In this document: positions 18,601-26,868 of the stretch, piece after piece | Position numbering within the stretch: position 1 is the first letter of the stretch | How the letters are laid out: the number at the start of each line of letters is the position of its first letter | DNA from: Stentor roeselii | Lineage: Eukaryota; Ciliophora; Heterotrichea; Heterotrichida; Stentoridae | DNA: 38,664 nucleotides | Reading direction: 5' to 3' | Assembly (NCBI GenBank): GCA_006503475.1 | Contig: RSEH01000350.1 | Coordinates: forward strand, 1-38,664 | Notes under the pieces: generated by a model | Database searches by the model: none | What the model was told of the DNA's origin: nothing | Seen by the model: the letters and a program-made list of their open reading frames with translations, nothing else | Translations under genes and position numbers: made by a program

Positions 18601-20450
18601 TCAACCAAGACTTCATAGTCAACGACCATATTCATCTGAACCTTCTGTTCTTTTTCCTGTTGTCCTCTTCCCCTAGCCCTGGTATTTTTCTGTTTTTTTT
18701 CTTCCTCAGCAGGTTGAGGAGGTTGAAAGACTTTTGTTTCATTTCGAGTATTAAGTAAACCAAAGCATCTTAAAGTAGGTCCAATGATAGGCGAAATAGT
18801 TGGCTCGAAGTTAAACCCAGCTTTTTCAAGATGTACTGAAAAATTCGTGGTATTTACTAAAAACCCATCTTTATCAACTGTCCCGTCTTCTTTTTTAAAG
18901 CAAAATTCAAGTTTATTTAAATTTTTCTTGAATTCCTGTCGAAGTCTTGTTCTTTGGTCAGGGCCAGCATCACAAAAAGCTTTCAAAGCTTTTCTCATGG
19001 GTTCTAAATCAAAAGAATCAGGTTGTGGTTCGATTTTAATTTCCTCAACCGTTTTTTTATCTCCTCTTTTCATATCTCTTCTTCCTCCTCTCTTTCCTCC
19101 GAAATTCGCTCCTTTTTGTGCTTGATTTGCTTTATTTTCTTCTTCTTTTTTTCGATACCAGTCAACCCAGTGTCCTTCTCCTTCAAGATAATTTTCAGGA
19201 AGTCCAAAGAATCCAAGACATTCAAGGAAAAAATCAGTTTCATTTAAAATATTACAGACAAGAGTAGGGTCATCTGAAGGGTGGTCAAGGAAATACTCTC
19301 CAGGTTGTTGAATTTTAAACTTTTGTAACCAATCATTAATCATTTCTGTGACCATTCTTTTATCTGCCTCGCGTTGGGTCTCTTCTTGAGTGATTTTTTC
19401 ATCAAGTTTCGCGAAAATATCTGCTGATTTTGTTAGAAGATGTTCTTGCAAAGCCACTCGTTGTGCGATGATGTTACAGATCATTGTTTCCTCTCGTAAC
19501 TTCTTCGCTTCGGCCTTTGCCCGAATTTCTGCTTCAATTCTTCGCCTTTCAATGATTTGTGCTCGTTTTTCCCGAACAATGTCCATATAAAGAGGGTCTA
19601 AAAGGTTATCGTAAGGGTCAAGTTCAAAGCATTGCCATAATAACTGAGTGTCTATTGTAGAGGCTATTGAAAGAAGACCCACTGCCTTGTCGTTTACTTG
19701 CGCAACGAGAGACTTGCAAGAGTCGTTTTGTGCTGCGATTAATTGAGCGATGAAGTATTCCCCGTAAGTCTGAGTCACTACGTGACTCTGGGTGTTAAAA
19801 ACAGCGGCTAAGTCGTCGTGGTCTTCTTCTCGCGCGATTCGGATTTCGAGCTGAGGGATTACTTTGCCTCTGTTTGAGTAGAAGAACTTGGAGTTGAAGT
19901 TTAGACCTTTCACGTTGTTTAAGAACTCGTTTCGGTAAAGCTCTTGGTCCTCGAATTTTGATTTCACTGAAGAAAAGCCGATCGAGTCGTAGTCTTCTTG
20001 ACTTGCTTCACCTCTTGCGATTAACATTATTCCTTTGATTGTTGGAAGGGAATAGTAAGCACTTTGGAAGATCTTTCCCATTATTTCTCCGTGATGTGAG
20101 GAGTCTACTCCGTTTATCACGAAGTAGTGAATGAATAAAGTGTTGATTGAGTTCAGCTCGTCGTTCACACCTCGGGTCTCTAGGTACCAGTCTTCCCAGA
20201 GGTTCTCGTGTTTGCCATCATGAGACTTGACACTGGGTGGATAGTCTTCAAAGACCGCGAAAGCAATAATCCCTGCTCGGTGGTCAAGAGCCGTAACTGA
20301 CAGATAAGAACTTTCGATGAATTTTAAGATTGAAGGTTCAAGTCCAAAAAATCTTTTGCTAGCTTCTCTATCTCGCATAAGCTGCTGAATGCTGTCAATA
20401 TCGTCATGATCACTTCTCCTAATAGTAATCAAATTAAGAAAGTCAGCCAT
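15627..20450 (-). CDS. CFAP61: CFAP61 (FAP61), radial-spoke/calmodulin-complex axonemal protein
   Basis: 1,607 residues, longer than the human protein (about 1,240). The N-terminal part (about 1-310) has N-acetyltransferase-like segments (ITIRRSDHDDIDSIQQLM; LEIRIAREEDHDDLAAVF). A Lys/Glu/Arg-rich region (about 300-480) and a basic linker with RGRGQQ (about 600) follow. Near 1015 a nucleotide-binding Rossmann motif, HRIVVVGASDTGISF, opens the FAD/NAD oxidoreductase-like half, which includes YAAGSLCEFSQ (about 1340). The end HLPMYYIPGVEF matches the conserved CFAP61 C-terminus. CFAP61 belongs with FAP91 and FAP251 to the complex at the base of radial spokes 2 and 3 and is needed for motility; a ciliate needs it in quantity. 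The two large charged insertions account for the extra length. No introns are needed. Stop TAG. Confidence 0.9.
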   Translation of the reverse strand: MADFLNLITIRRSDHDDIDSIQQLMRDREASKRFFGLEPSILKFIESSYLSVTALDHRAGIIAFAVFEDYPPSVKSHDGKHENLWEDWYLETRGVNDELNSINTLFIHYFVINGVDSSHHGEIMGKIFQSAYYSLPTIKGIMLIARGEASQEDYDSIGFSSVKSKFEDQELYRNEFLNNVKGLNFNSKFFYSNRGKVIPQLEIRIAREEDHDDLAAVFNTQSHVVTQTYGEYFIAQLIAAQNDSCKSLVAQVNDKAVGLLSIASTIDTQLLWQCFELDPYDNLLDPLYMDIVREKRAQIIERRRIEAEIRAKAEAKKLREETMICNIIAQRVALQEHLLTKSADIFAKLDEKITQEETQREADKRMVTEMINDWLQKFKIQQPGEYFLDHPSDDPTLVCNILNETDFFLECLGFFGLPENYLEGEGHWVDWYRKKEEENKANQAQKGANFGGKRGGRRDMKRGDKKTVEEIKIEPQPDSFDLEPMRKALKAFCDAGPDQRTRLRQEFKKNLNKLEFCFKKEDGTVDKDGFLVNTTNFSVHLEKAGFNFEPTISPIIGPTLRCFGLLNTRNETKVFQPPQPAEEEKKQKNTRARGRGQQEKEQKVQMNMVVDYEVLVEFQKNKDGQLLPSNVTFMKTSLNELLKAASLIEEYDRTLFNLGLVKSEEIKEEYEGRKERKDLDGNEYDDDDDEQVDNYTPVLIEKQPFRGNFDNKEDLYRHAVDDLDDLELIPDPPEIAKNAFCLILYCIDEAFDSFGIEFLESAFEQFPERDYMIITQPHTCTENSLMSFFTLAEKKPSNTFNHVLYLMHRDCLMYKHLQVRRATDRDLLNGDYLLSIDPNPEEISSKIKDSFENPESPYVTFSVSCKENLVGLFIVSKDVNIRYYQSHFDIEEYIIINEHSRESHTRLFHALLNPIFLKCQRLIIKDILRLMNKTCMYFEIYDMTIIPTIFNEFFYARSRKFPHFLQKAWDHEKGIEDENDGLTNQDGFDRKFRDEQESMFGLCFITKKLLSEQKTVINHRIVVVGASDTGISFIESLLTNMYLHFTNIYLVAPGGMSYYHIKNDSQNMRYSSTSYSLNEMVRLMLESRITVVDGRMIEIERDEKRVKLHDDSVVKYEICVLAMGLNDSTLQAMGRVSRGIAPVPEGKQYLDGIISIDDPYLYQHFRPDGNIMAVLNHRKQPGTTVVYGFTLHVFCFVQGLISKQINPKRIKIVIPPVEFEEEEGVDPLFGGDENVLANHPAFENDEILEKKIIDTLEALGIQIFRGFSIKSINTDEKNNLSSLLLVNPEEEKTISCKVLVTAGKVDVDHEIFYAIHNNGLVFNGRVIVNNQFLTTDPNIYAAGSLCEFSQQFKHLSPGRCLRMDRYNGREIGVKLARSLLSMLDLDILKGLFEDTKDEMPYFYMPRGKGGVLPGGFFYYFILAPKYADPKEVRNKPKNRADVVSDTIKVESDGSVSGHYIKFTFSNIGLVESVTYFSKEPIEVISLWRFVGLSETYLNKLSERFNSKLLPDVAEFLSENWAIALYHDKFAEFSNDIKIELKQRIADVNDKIRVMVNAGQEFNREEYRKLRDMVGKDTRRMVQERTLKYIKNHMNHLPMYYIPGVEFA

Positions 20451-20584
20451 TTATATCAAGACTCTTGTTGCAGGTCTTAAACTCATCTGCAAAGAACCAA
20501 AAACAACCAAATTTTAAATAAATTAAAGAAAATCCTTTAATTTAAGTATTTAATTTCGCTTTCGAACTTTATTTGTTTAAAGGA

Positions 20585-21025
20585 TTACTTGTTACTTAAG
20601 GTCTCTTTATTACTCACCTTTTTACTGCTCTTGGACCTGATGTCTTCAAGAAGCTTTCCAAGTTGTTTGAAAGAGTTGAAAGGACTGGCAATCTCGTAAT
20701 TCGAGAAGGTCTGATAAGGTTTATCAACTTTTTTCAATTTGATTTGAGAGCCTCGATGTTTTGTTGCAACATTCAACTTTTTAAAAGGAGGTTCTAATTT
20801 TTCAGAGAGTTGAATGTTTTTTATTTTAAGAACTTTCACTGGCACTGATAGTTTTAGGTTGGAAAAGGATTTCGTTAGATTTGATGAAGAGTTTTCTTGG
20901 TCTGACTCGATGTTAGGAAGTCGAACTCGAAGTCTTGTTACACTTCTCTCAGTCAAGGGAACTTGAGAAACTTTAACACTTGAGTGAAAATTGGGTAAAT
21001 TGAAGTTGTTCATTGTTTTTCTCAT
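20585..21025 (-). CDS. Hypothetical basic, low-complexity protein
   Basis: 146 residues, rich in Ser, Lys, Leu and Asn, with no signal peptide, membrane segment or Cys pairs. It looks largely disordered with short amphipathic pieces (SFSNLKLSVPVKVLKIK; GKLLEDIRSKSSKKVSNKE). A second Met is at residue 5 (MRKTMNNF) and either may start. It lies 134 nt upstream of the CFAP61 start on the same strand. I recognise no family. It is listed because the frame is open with codon usage like its neighbours. Stop TAA. Confidence 0.55.
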   Translation of the reverse strand: MRKTMNNFNLPNFHSSVKVSQVPLTERSVTRLRVRLPNIESDQENSSSNLTKSFSNLKLSVPVKVLKIKNIQLSEKLEPPFKKLNVATKHRGSQIKLKKVDKPYQTFSNYEIASPFNSFKQLGKLLEDIRSKSSKKVSNKETLSNK

Positions 21026-21206
21026 AGTTTTTTAAAATTAATCAGAAGTTTTTCCACATAAAGTATTTTTTTTATGAAAAGATTGAGAAGAACCTCGTGG
21101 GTTATTAAAGTTTTAGTTTCCAGTCATTAACTCTTCTAAATTTAAAAGTGACTAAAAATTAAAATAAAACCCTTCCAAAAATCATCAAACTCATAATCTT
21201 TAAGAC

Positions 21207-21623
21207 TTAATGACTCGACTTCCTTTTAATAAGAGGCAAAGGCAGTATATTAGAATCTCCAGTCAACCCTTTTTTGATTTTAGAATCATTTTCACATTCC
21301 GATCCTTCAGACTTCCTGACTTTACTTTTAAAATCTTCCATAAGCCAAACTTTCGGCTTTTTTTTGTATCTCAATTTTTTTTCAACCTTCTGCTGATACA
21401 AAGAGTCATTAATTTTAATTTGAGCTCTTTGGTTAATGACTTTTTCCTGAAGTTTTTTAAACAAATCCATTCTTTTGACGATATCATCAGCACTAAGCTG
21501 TAAAGGACTTGGTTCCCTTCCAGCTTTAGGTGTATAAATCTGGGCACTTTTGCCTTTTTCATGTTTGACAATGAAAGAGTCAAGTGAATGTTCAACGAAA
21601 GATCCAGCAAACGGTCTCCACAT
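21207..21623 (-). CDS. Hypothetical basic helical protein
   Basis: 138 residues. The start MWRPFAGSFVEHSLDSF is followed by a helical Lys/Gln-rich middle (ADDIVKRMDLFKKLQEKVINQRAQIKINDSLYQQKVEKKLRYKKKPKVW) and a Ser/Lys-rich, acidic-basic tail. No catalytic or binding motif is visible. The composition could suit a cytoskeletal or ribosome-associated protein, but there is no proof. The gene lies between two other unrecognised minus-strand genes. Stop TAA. Confidence 0.55.
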   Translation of the reverse strand: MWRPFAGSFVEHSLDSFIVKHEKGKSAQIYTPKAGREPSPLQLSADDIVKRMDLFKKLQEKVINQRAQIKINDSLYQQKVEKKLRYKKKPKVWLMEDFKSKVRKSEGSECENDSKIKKGLTGDSNILPLPLIKRKSSH

Positions 21624-21661
21624 TGAAAATATAACAGTTTTCTAAGAATAATAATTATTTC

Positions 21662-22375
21662 CTAGCCTTCTTCTTTCCTTGAGTAAAAACGTTCAGCTTC
21701 CAGTCCTTCCAAAGGCATTGAAGAGTTGCCTCCGATATTTTGATGGTCTTTGTAATGCGCCATCTGAAAGGCCAAGTAGCTGAATTCTGACTCTCCAAGA
21801 CTTGCGTAACGCGAGCCGATGACCATCCAACTGAGAGGGTCGAGTTCTTTATTTTCAATTCCTTTGAGAATCATTCGGTCAAGGCCGAGTGCCAGGTTGT
21901 CTTTCCGGGTGTATTCGAAGGAGTGCTTTGTTGAGAAGTCTTCTAGGATAAATGAAAGCATATAGTCGTTTCGAGGGTTTATCAGGAAGTTCGAGGTCCA
22001 AAACTCTTGACCTGGGAAAAGGTCTGTCTCGCTTATCATTGTTCCGAAGACGAGACCGAAGAAAAAAGGGTTTAAAAGATGAAAACGACGAAATGATGTT
22101 AATCCTCTGTGAAGGATGTAGGTTAAGGTTGAAGATACCCATAAGCGAAATCGCCAGTTCTTGATTTTGTAAAAATTTAAAAGACCTTGAGACTTTCGCT
22201 TTTTGAAGTAATAACGATATACCAGGATTCTTGATAGTTTTGATGGAAATTTACGGGATAGGGATGGAGCTATTTGAAGCAGTCGCTCGTAAAAACGGAT
22301 TGAGGTGTTCTCTAAAGGCTTGAATCGAGGGTCACGCTTCAGGATGCCCATGATTATCTTGTAGATGAAGAACAT
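21662..22375 (-). CDS. Hypothetical protein, possible mitochondrial membrane protein
   Basis: 237 residues, very rich in Arg, Phe, Leu and Tyr in the first half (FYERLLQIAPSLSRKFPSKLSRILVYRYYFKKRK). One moderately hydrophobic stretch, LLNPFFFGLVFGTMI (about residues 119-133), could span a membrane. The second half (FWTSNFLINPRNDYMLSFILEDFSTKHSF...SWMVIGSRYASLGESEFSYLAF) looks globular. The start may be Met1 or Met9 (MGILKRDP). Ciliate-specific mitochondrial subunits often look like this, but I recognise no family. The 39 nt to the next gene's start keep it tightly packed. Stop TAG. Confidence 0.6.
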   Translation of the reverse strand: MFFIYKIIMGILKRDPRFKPLENTSIRFYERLLQIAPSLSRKFPSKLSRILVYRYYFKKRKSQGLLNFYKIKNWRFRLWVSSTLTYILHRGLTSFRRFHLLNPFFFGLVFGTMISETDLFPGQEFWTSNFLINPRNDYMLSFILEDFSTKHSFEYTRKDNLALGLDRMILKGIENKELDPLSWMVIGSRYASLGESEFSYLAFQMAHYKDHQNIGGNSSMPLEGLEAERFYSRKEEG

Positions 22376-23808
22376 CTTGAAGTTATTATCATTTGAGTAT
22401 TTAGAAAAGTGGGATTTTTAAGAGTTTATAAGAGAATAGAGAAATTTGGAATAAAGAAAGCTTTTTTTTTGAAAGGGATGGTTCAGTTTAGAAAGTTCGG
22501 CTCATTGGAAAACATTATTTTTTAGTTTGATAGATTTGAGATTTAGGCTGAAAATTAGTTTTTTTGTAGATCTTGAGAAATATATTTAAGGTGATTTAGT
22601 TTCAGATCTAGAGTCTGGACCAGAATTATGTGAAATCTATTAATGAGGGCATATATGATCGAAATGAACTTGAAAGACTTGAAATTTATGAGGATTTTTT
22701 GAGAGATTTTAAAGATACTGATGAGTTTTAAGCATCTTAACAATCCAATAACTATTATTTAAAAAACCTAACAGTTTTAGACAAAAACTCTGAAATAAAT
22801 GCAAGTGAACTTCATTCATTATTAGCCTTTCATAATTACAGACTCTAAACCACTATTACTCCGATCAGCGGTAAATTTGAACTAATATTTCAATCTTCAC
22901 AATCAAATCATATTCAAAAGTTGAGAAAACAAGTAGATGCATCAGTATAAAACTGAAAATATGTAAAATAATTGAGTAATTTTAGATTCCTGAATAGCGT
23001 GATAGTTATAGTCCATTGACTTGAACCCGACTGGTATATTTAGGGCTAGGTTAAGAAAATTTTAACAGTTTGAACATCGTAGGGAGCATTCTGGGATTTG
23101 ATGATATGATTTTCTGTTTGCAAGTCAGTAGACCTTACATTTACACAATTACGGTCAGGCTGCGAATTAAAAGGCTGGCCACGTCGTGAAGAGACGGATA
23201 TTAAAAAGAAGGATTCACTGAAAATCCTTAGAAAATGATTGAAGCTTTCATTTGTTGTGCTACTTCTTAGTTCATTTAATAAGAAATTAATAATCGAAAT
23301 ATTATTTCTATAAAAAATTTAGAATATTGAGTTGTAGAGTTAGTTTTGTTGAGTGAAAAGGGAGTTTGTAAATCTCTCACAACGACTGTTGAATTTAAAC
23401 CAACCCAATACTCTGAATGAAAGATCCATAAAGAAAAATTCTCAATTTCTTAAATAATTTAACTTCAAAAAGATGAACTTCACGATTAAGTATAAGCTAA
23501 TTAATCAGATACATAGCATCATCATACCCTTCTATAGATTCAAAAACTGAAAGATTTTAAGTGAATAACTAGTCCAAATAGTTAAACAGTAAGTTTTCCA
23601 CTCACTTAATTCTTCAAAATTATCTAGCTTAGCCAATACTTAAATTTAAAATGGATTTCGACAATATTATTTATTCCAGCAAAGAGAAAATAGAATTTGG
23701 AATGAAATAATAAAATTTTCAAGATATCTTTTTCGAGAAAGCTAAAAAAGTAAGCATCTTAAATTAAATATGCAACAAATTTCAATAAACTTTATTTTCT
23801 ACCTTTAT
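22376..23808. other. Intergenic stretch, mostly featureless
   Basis: 1.4 kb without a convincing gene. Near 22640-22728 a plus-strand stretch reads as QNYVKSINEGIYDRNELERL and continues EIYEDFLRDFKDTDEF to a TAA, with stops upstream; it may be the tail of a decayed gene. A patch with more G/C and three small hairpins is listed separately (23153-23229). No tRNA with a credible T-arm was found. Confidence 0.5.
23153..23229 (+). ncRNA. Possible structured RNA (three adjacent small hairpins)
   Basis: The pairs GGTCAG(23153-23158)/CTGGCC(23175-23180), CGTC(23182-23185)/GACG(23193-23196) and AAGGATT(23209-23215)/AATCCTT(23223-23229, loop of 7) occur in a row, in an unusually G/C-rich patch of an otherwise AT-rich intergenic region. 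It does not match U1-U6, 5S, SRP or RNase P signatures that I know. The strand is unknown; plus is arbitrary. Three short stems in 77 nt can arise by chance. Confidence 0.2.
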
Positions 23809-24549
23809 TTAAACTAAATATCTTGAGTATCCACAACGTCTTGATAATCTTACAATATGAGATGATCGAGAAATATCAATTCTTGATCTAGGCTCTAAAG
23901 TTTGACGATGAATAAATTCCGTTCTAAATTCTTCTAGAGATACACCAGGTTCAAATGTGATTAGATAATCAGCTGCAGGTCTTGTAATATTAATTACTTC
24001 AGAGCCAAACAAGCACATTTCAGCTTTGAATCCTGATTCACCTTGATTCTTGATAAAATTTTCTCTGACCTGAAAATTTTCATTATAGATTTTTCCTTCA
24101 TCTTCTTGAGAGTTTAGAGGACTATACGCATTTTTCGCATCTCGATATGTTTTAAAATTTATTCTCCTTAGCAAGTGAGCATATTCATGGATAATTATTA
24201 TATATATAGCTGATCTGTATCTGATATCAGCGTTTCTCATGTCCTTGTCTTGTGAACTTATAAATGCATAACGATTATATGTTGAAAACCCGTGGGCACT
24301 TGGAAACATTGTAGTAAAAAATGTATTTGAAATAAAACTTTGAATTGATGAAATTAAATCATTATCTCCATGTATGAACATTTGCATAACTCTTGAAACT
24401 ATAGGCTTATTAAAAATTTGCTTTATTTCTTGGATCAATTTAGGAAAATCTGTTAATTTCTCGAATTTTAATGTATCCAAAATACTTGAACAAAAATAGT
24501 ATTTCCAATCATCAAATTGGAAAATTAATAATGCTTGTATTATGTAATT
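23809..24549 (-). CDS. HExxH metallopeptidase-like frame, probably the C-terminal half of the upstream gene
   Basis: Open frame of 247 codons. Near residue 118 it has IIIIHEYAHLLRR, the zinc-metallopeptidase HExxH motif (gluzincin-like). About 55 residues downstream GESGFKAEMCLFG provides a candidate third ligand Glu (ESG..xE..LFG). No ATG occurs before VMQM about 54 codons in, so the frame lacks a start of its own. It overlaps the end of the pseudokinase frame at 24540, and a single -1 shift at the A8 run (24548-24555) would join the two into one 729-residue protein, complement(23809..25997). A frame limited to 23809-24480 begins at a TTG. The protease would be cytosolic; no signal peptide is seen. 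Stop TAA. Confidence 0.65.
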   Translation of the reverse strand, partial: NYIIQALLIFQFDDWKYYFCSSILDTLKFEKLTDFPKLIQEIKQIFNKPIVSRVMQMFIHGDNDLISSIQSFISNTFFTTMFPSAHGFSTYNRYAFISSQDKDMRNADIRYRSAIYIIIIHEYAHLLRRINFKTYRDAKNAYSPLNSQEDEGKIYNENFQVRENFIKNQGESGFKAEMCLFGSEVINITRPAADYLITFEPGVSLEEFRTEFIHRQTLEPRSRIDISRSSHIVRLSRRCGYSRYLV

Positions 24550-25997
24550 TTTTTTATTTTGTTGCTTTCTATTAATTTTTCAAAGAATGTATAAAAATTT
24601 TCAGGAAAGTTTGTTTCACATTCTCTAATTTCTTTATATATCAATTGCTGGAAATTTAGGATTATTTCTTTTTTTTGGTCATTAGGATCACTGCTGTTGA
24701 AAAAGTTCTCAAGGTGATGAGAGAGCAAAGAGAGCAAGTGGTAAAAAAACAAGAATATTCCTTCAATACTTTCAATAAATTCAGTTGAACATTTTGTATT
24801 GTAATAAGTATTATGAGCCGAAGAAAAATCTTTTTCATGTTCCGTCAGAGTTTTGGTTGCCAATCGATTTGCATCATTAAAGTTACCTTTTGCTATCAAT
24901 ATTAAAATTTTAACGCATTCTCTTTTTAATAGATTTAATAAAATCCTTTGGTCTATATTTATTTTTTCTTCTTCTTCTGGGTCTTCCATTATAATATAAT
25001 TAATATTAAAAGATCTGAGGTTGTGGTTGATTTTAGTACTTTTATCAAGCAAATTTCTTATATTTATGTTGTTTGATTTATAAATATTACTTTTTAATAT
25101 TGGTCTAATTTTCTCAAAATATAAAATTGCTTCCTTACTCTCCTCAGTTCCTAAGTATTCTTTATTTGTAATAAAATTATGAATTGATATAATATTGATA
25201 TCTGTTTCAATATGAATAGTTTTCGAGTCATTAAGCTTCAGACCAAAGATTATGCATCCGATAATTCCAATAGTATATAAATCGATTTTTTTTGAATTAT
25301 TCATGCATAAATTTTGATGTTTATTTAATAATTGTAGGTTAAATGTGAATTCTGGAGGCAAATATTGGAAGTCACATTCTTCAAGATTAAGTAAATCTTT
25401 AAAGTAGTAAAAAAAATCATTTTCTTCAAAAAATAAGGAAGACCTTACTAATAAATCAAATTTAATTTTTGGATTTAGCTCTTCATCAAGGTAGATATTT
25501 TTCATAAACAATGATCCATGAAACACATCTTTGGAGCTTAGCTCATTCAGTGCTAGGAATAAACTGAAAATTATTTTATTTTTTTGATATTCAGAATAAA
25601 CTATGGCGTCTTCCAAGCATTTTCGATAAATTTCAATAGCAATTTTATAAGTTACTTTACCTTGACTTTCTTCAGAGATGCAAAAACCAGCAGGTTTGAT
25701 AAAGAAACGAGATTCAAATAATAAATAATATGCTAAAAGTTCGTTGTTTGCATATTGGCAAACAACTTCGGTAGGACCTTCAACTACTCTAATGATACAT
25801 TCTTTAGGACCTGAAGTAGTTTCCAATATAGTTTTAAAATTTTCAATGATACAGCTATTAAACATTCTTTTATCTGGATTGATTAGCTCAGGATTAATGA
25901 TTTCTTGTTCAAGATATAAGAAGTATGGCTCAAATTTAGATTTAATTTGACTGCTTGTGTTGACTGAAGCGAATTCCATATTTATATTCAAAGCCAT
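24540..25997 (-). CDS. Pseudokinase-like protein, N-terminal half of a probable kinase-metallopeptidase fusion
   Basis: 485 codons. The fold is a degenerate protein kinase. HGSLFMKNIYL stands where HRDLKPENILL is expected, so the catalytic Asp is Ser and the Lys is Phe. KIKFDLLV replaces the DFG region, yet YLPPEF (APE-like) and KIDLYTIGIIGCIIFGL (the Asp-x-x-x-x-G helix F) are well kept. It should bind or scaffold rather than phosphorylate. After about residue 300 there is a helical region (RILLNLLKRECVKILILIAKGNFNDANRLA), reminiscent of a TPR-like repeat. The frame ends at TAA (24540-24542) a few codons after an A8 run, and the overlapping frame continues with the metallopeptidase. Start ATG GCT at 25997 has no in-frame ATG upstream nearby. 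Intergenic DNA beyond it is AT-rich. Confidence 0.7.
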   Translation of the reverse strand: MALNINMEFASVNTSSQIKSKFEPYFLYLEQEIINPELINPDKRMFNSCIIENFKTILETTSGPKECIIRVVEGPTEVVCQYANNELLAYYLLFESRFFIKPAGFCISEESQGKVTYKIAIEIYRKCLEDAIVYSEYQKNKIIFSLFLALNELSSKDVFHGSLFMKNIYLDEELNPKIKFDLLVRSSLFFEENDFFYYFKDLLNLEECDFQYLPPEFTFNLQLLNKHQNLCMNNSKKIDLYTIGIIGCIIFGLKLNDSKTIHIETDINIISIHNFITNKEYLGTEESKEAILYFEKIRPILKSNIYKSNNINIRNLLDKSTKINHNLRSFNINYIIMEDPEEEEKINIDQRILLNLLKRECVKILILIAKGNFNDANRLATKTLTEHEKDFSSAHNTYYNTKCSTEFIESIEGIFLFFYHLLSLLSHHLENFFNSSDPNDQKKEIILNFQQLIYKEIRECETNFPENFYTFFEKLIESNKIKKIT

Positions 25998-26493
25998 AAT
26001 ACTTTAATTATAGATCTACCTTTTTCCTTATGTATAAAATGTCCATACTATGAAATTATAATTTATATTGAAAGAGAATATTTAGAAGTGAAATTTAGTT
26101 AATTTCTTATACTTCAATATAAAGATATTATTTAAATTTGGATGAGAACTAATACAGATGCTTTCTTCTAATTTTATTATAAAATAGTAGCTTGGTAAAG
26201 ATTATAGGAAAATGGAACTTAACTCGAAATTAGATATAGATTTTTTTTTCTAATTCTGAGGTGTATGAATGAATATAAAAACATTGAGTTTTATAGGTAA
26301 AAAATATTCTAATAGAACTAGCATATCAAAATTTATATCCTAAGGACTGTTAGATAGATTTCAAAATTTTACAGCCCATTTGCTGATAGAGAATTTAGTT
26401 TCAGAAAAGTAACTTTACTAATATTCTTTACCCTTTCAATAAGGTTAAAATTAAGCTTAAATAGGTTAACAGAGGTTAAAAGGAACAAAAAAA
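25998..26493. other. AT-rich intergenic region upstream of the pseudokinase gene
   Basis: About 500 nt with no gene. The last 60 nt ('aagcttaaataggttaacagagg...') already resemble the end of the tandem repeat units that follow, so the array begins slightly before 26494 in degenerate form. A minus-strand frame at 26369-26554 crosses the repeat and is not considered a gene. Confidence 0.5.
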
Positions 26494-26868
26494 TGGAGAT
26501 CAATCTTATAAAAAGTAGACCTGGATTATTATAAAATTTTGAAAAATTATTCAAATCAATTTTCCAATTTATGTTTAGAGATGGAATAGTTTATAATGAT
26601 ATTTTCATCCAGTTCGAGTATAGCTTAAAAGGTTGATATATTTGAAAGGAATGAAATAATGGAGATCAATCATATAAAAAGTAGACCTGGATTATTATAA
26701 AATTTTGAAAAATTATTCAAATCAATTTTCCAATTTATGTTTGGAGATGGAATATTTTATAATGATATTCTCACCCTTGAATCCAGTTCGACTAAAGCTT
26801 AAAGAGGTTATTAGAGTTTAGACCAAAAAAAAATGGAGATCGATCTTGTAAAAAGTAGACAAGGAATA
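26494..26868. repeat. Tandem array of 166-174 nt units, third unit interrupted
   Basis: The sequence starting 'tggagatcaatct' at 26494 recurs at 26660 (period 166) and 26834 (period 174). Units share 'aaaaagtagacctggattattataaaattttg' and 'caatttatgttt.gagatggaata' with few differences. The third unit breaks off 35 nt in, at the TA (26867-26868) where the pogo-type transposon is inserted. Non-coding; function unknown. Confidence 0.85.

Noticed and set aside
23010-23035. Possible tRNA T-arm (TTCAA context) on the minus strand near 'gacttgaacccg'
   Set aside because: The flanking bases do not form the T-stem and no D-arm or acceptor stem fits.
26369-26554. 61-codon minus-strand ORF
   Set aside because: It crosses the edge of the tandem repeat and is very hydrophobic and Asn/Leu-rich, as expected from AT-rich DNA by chance.
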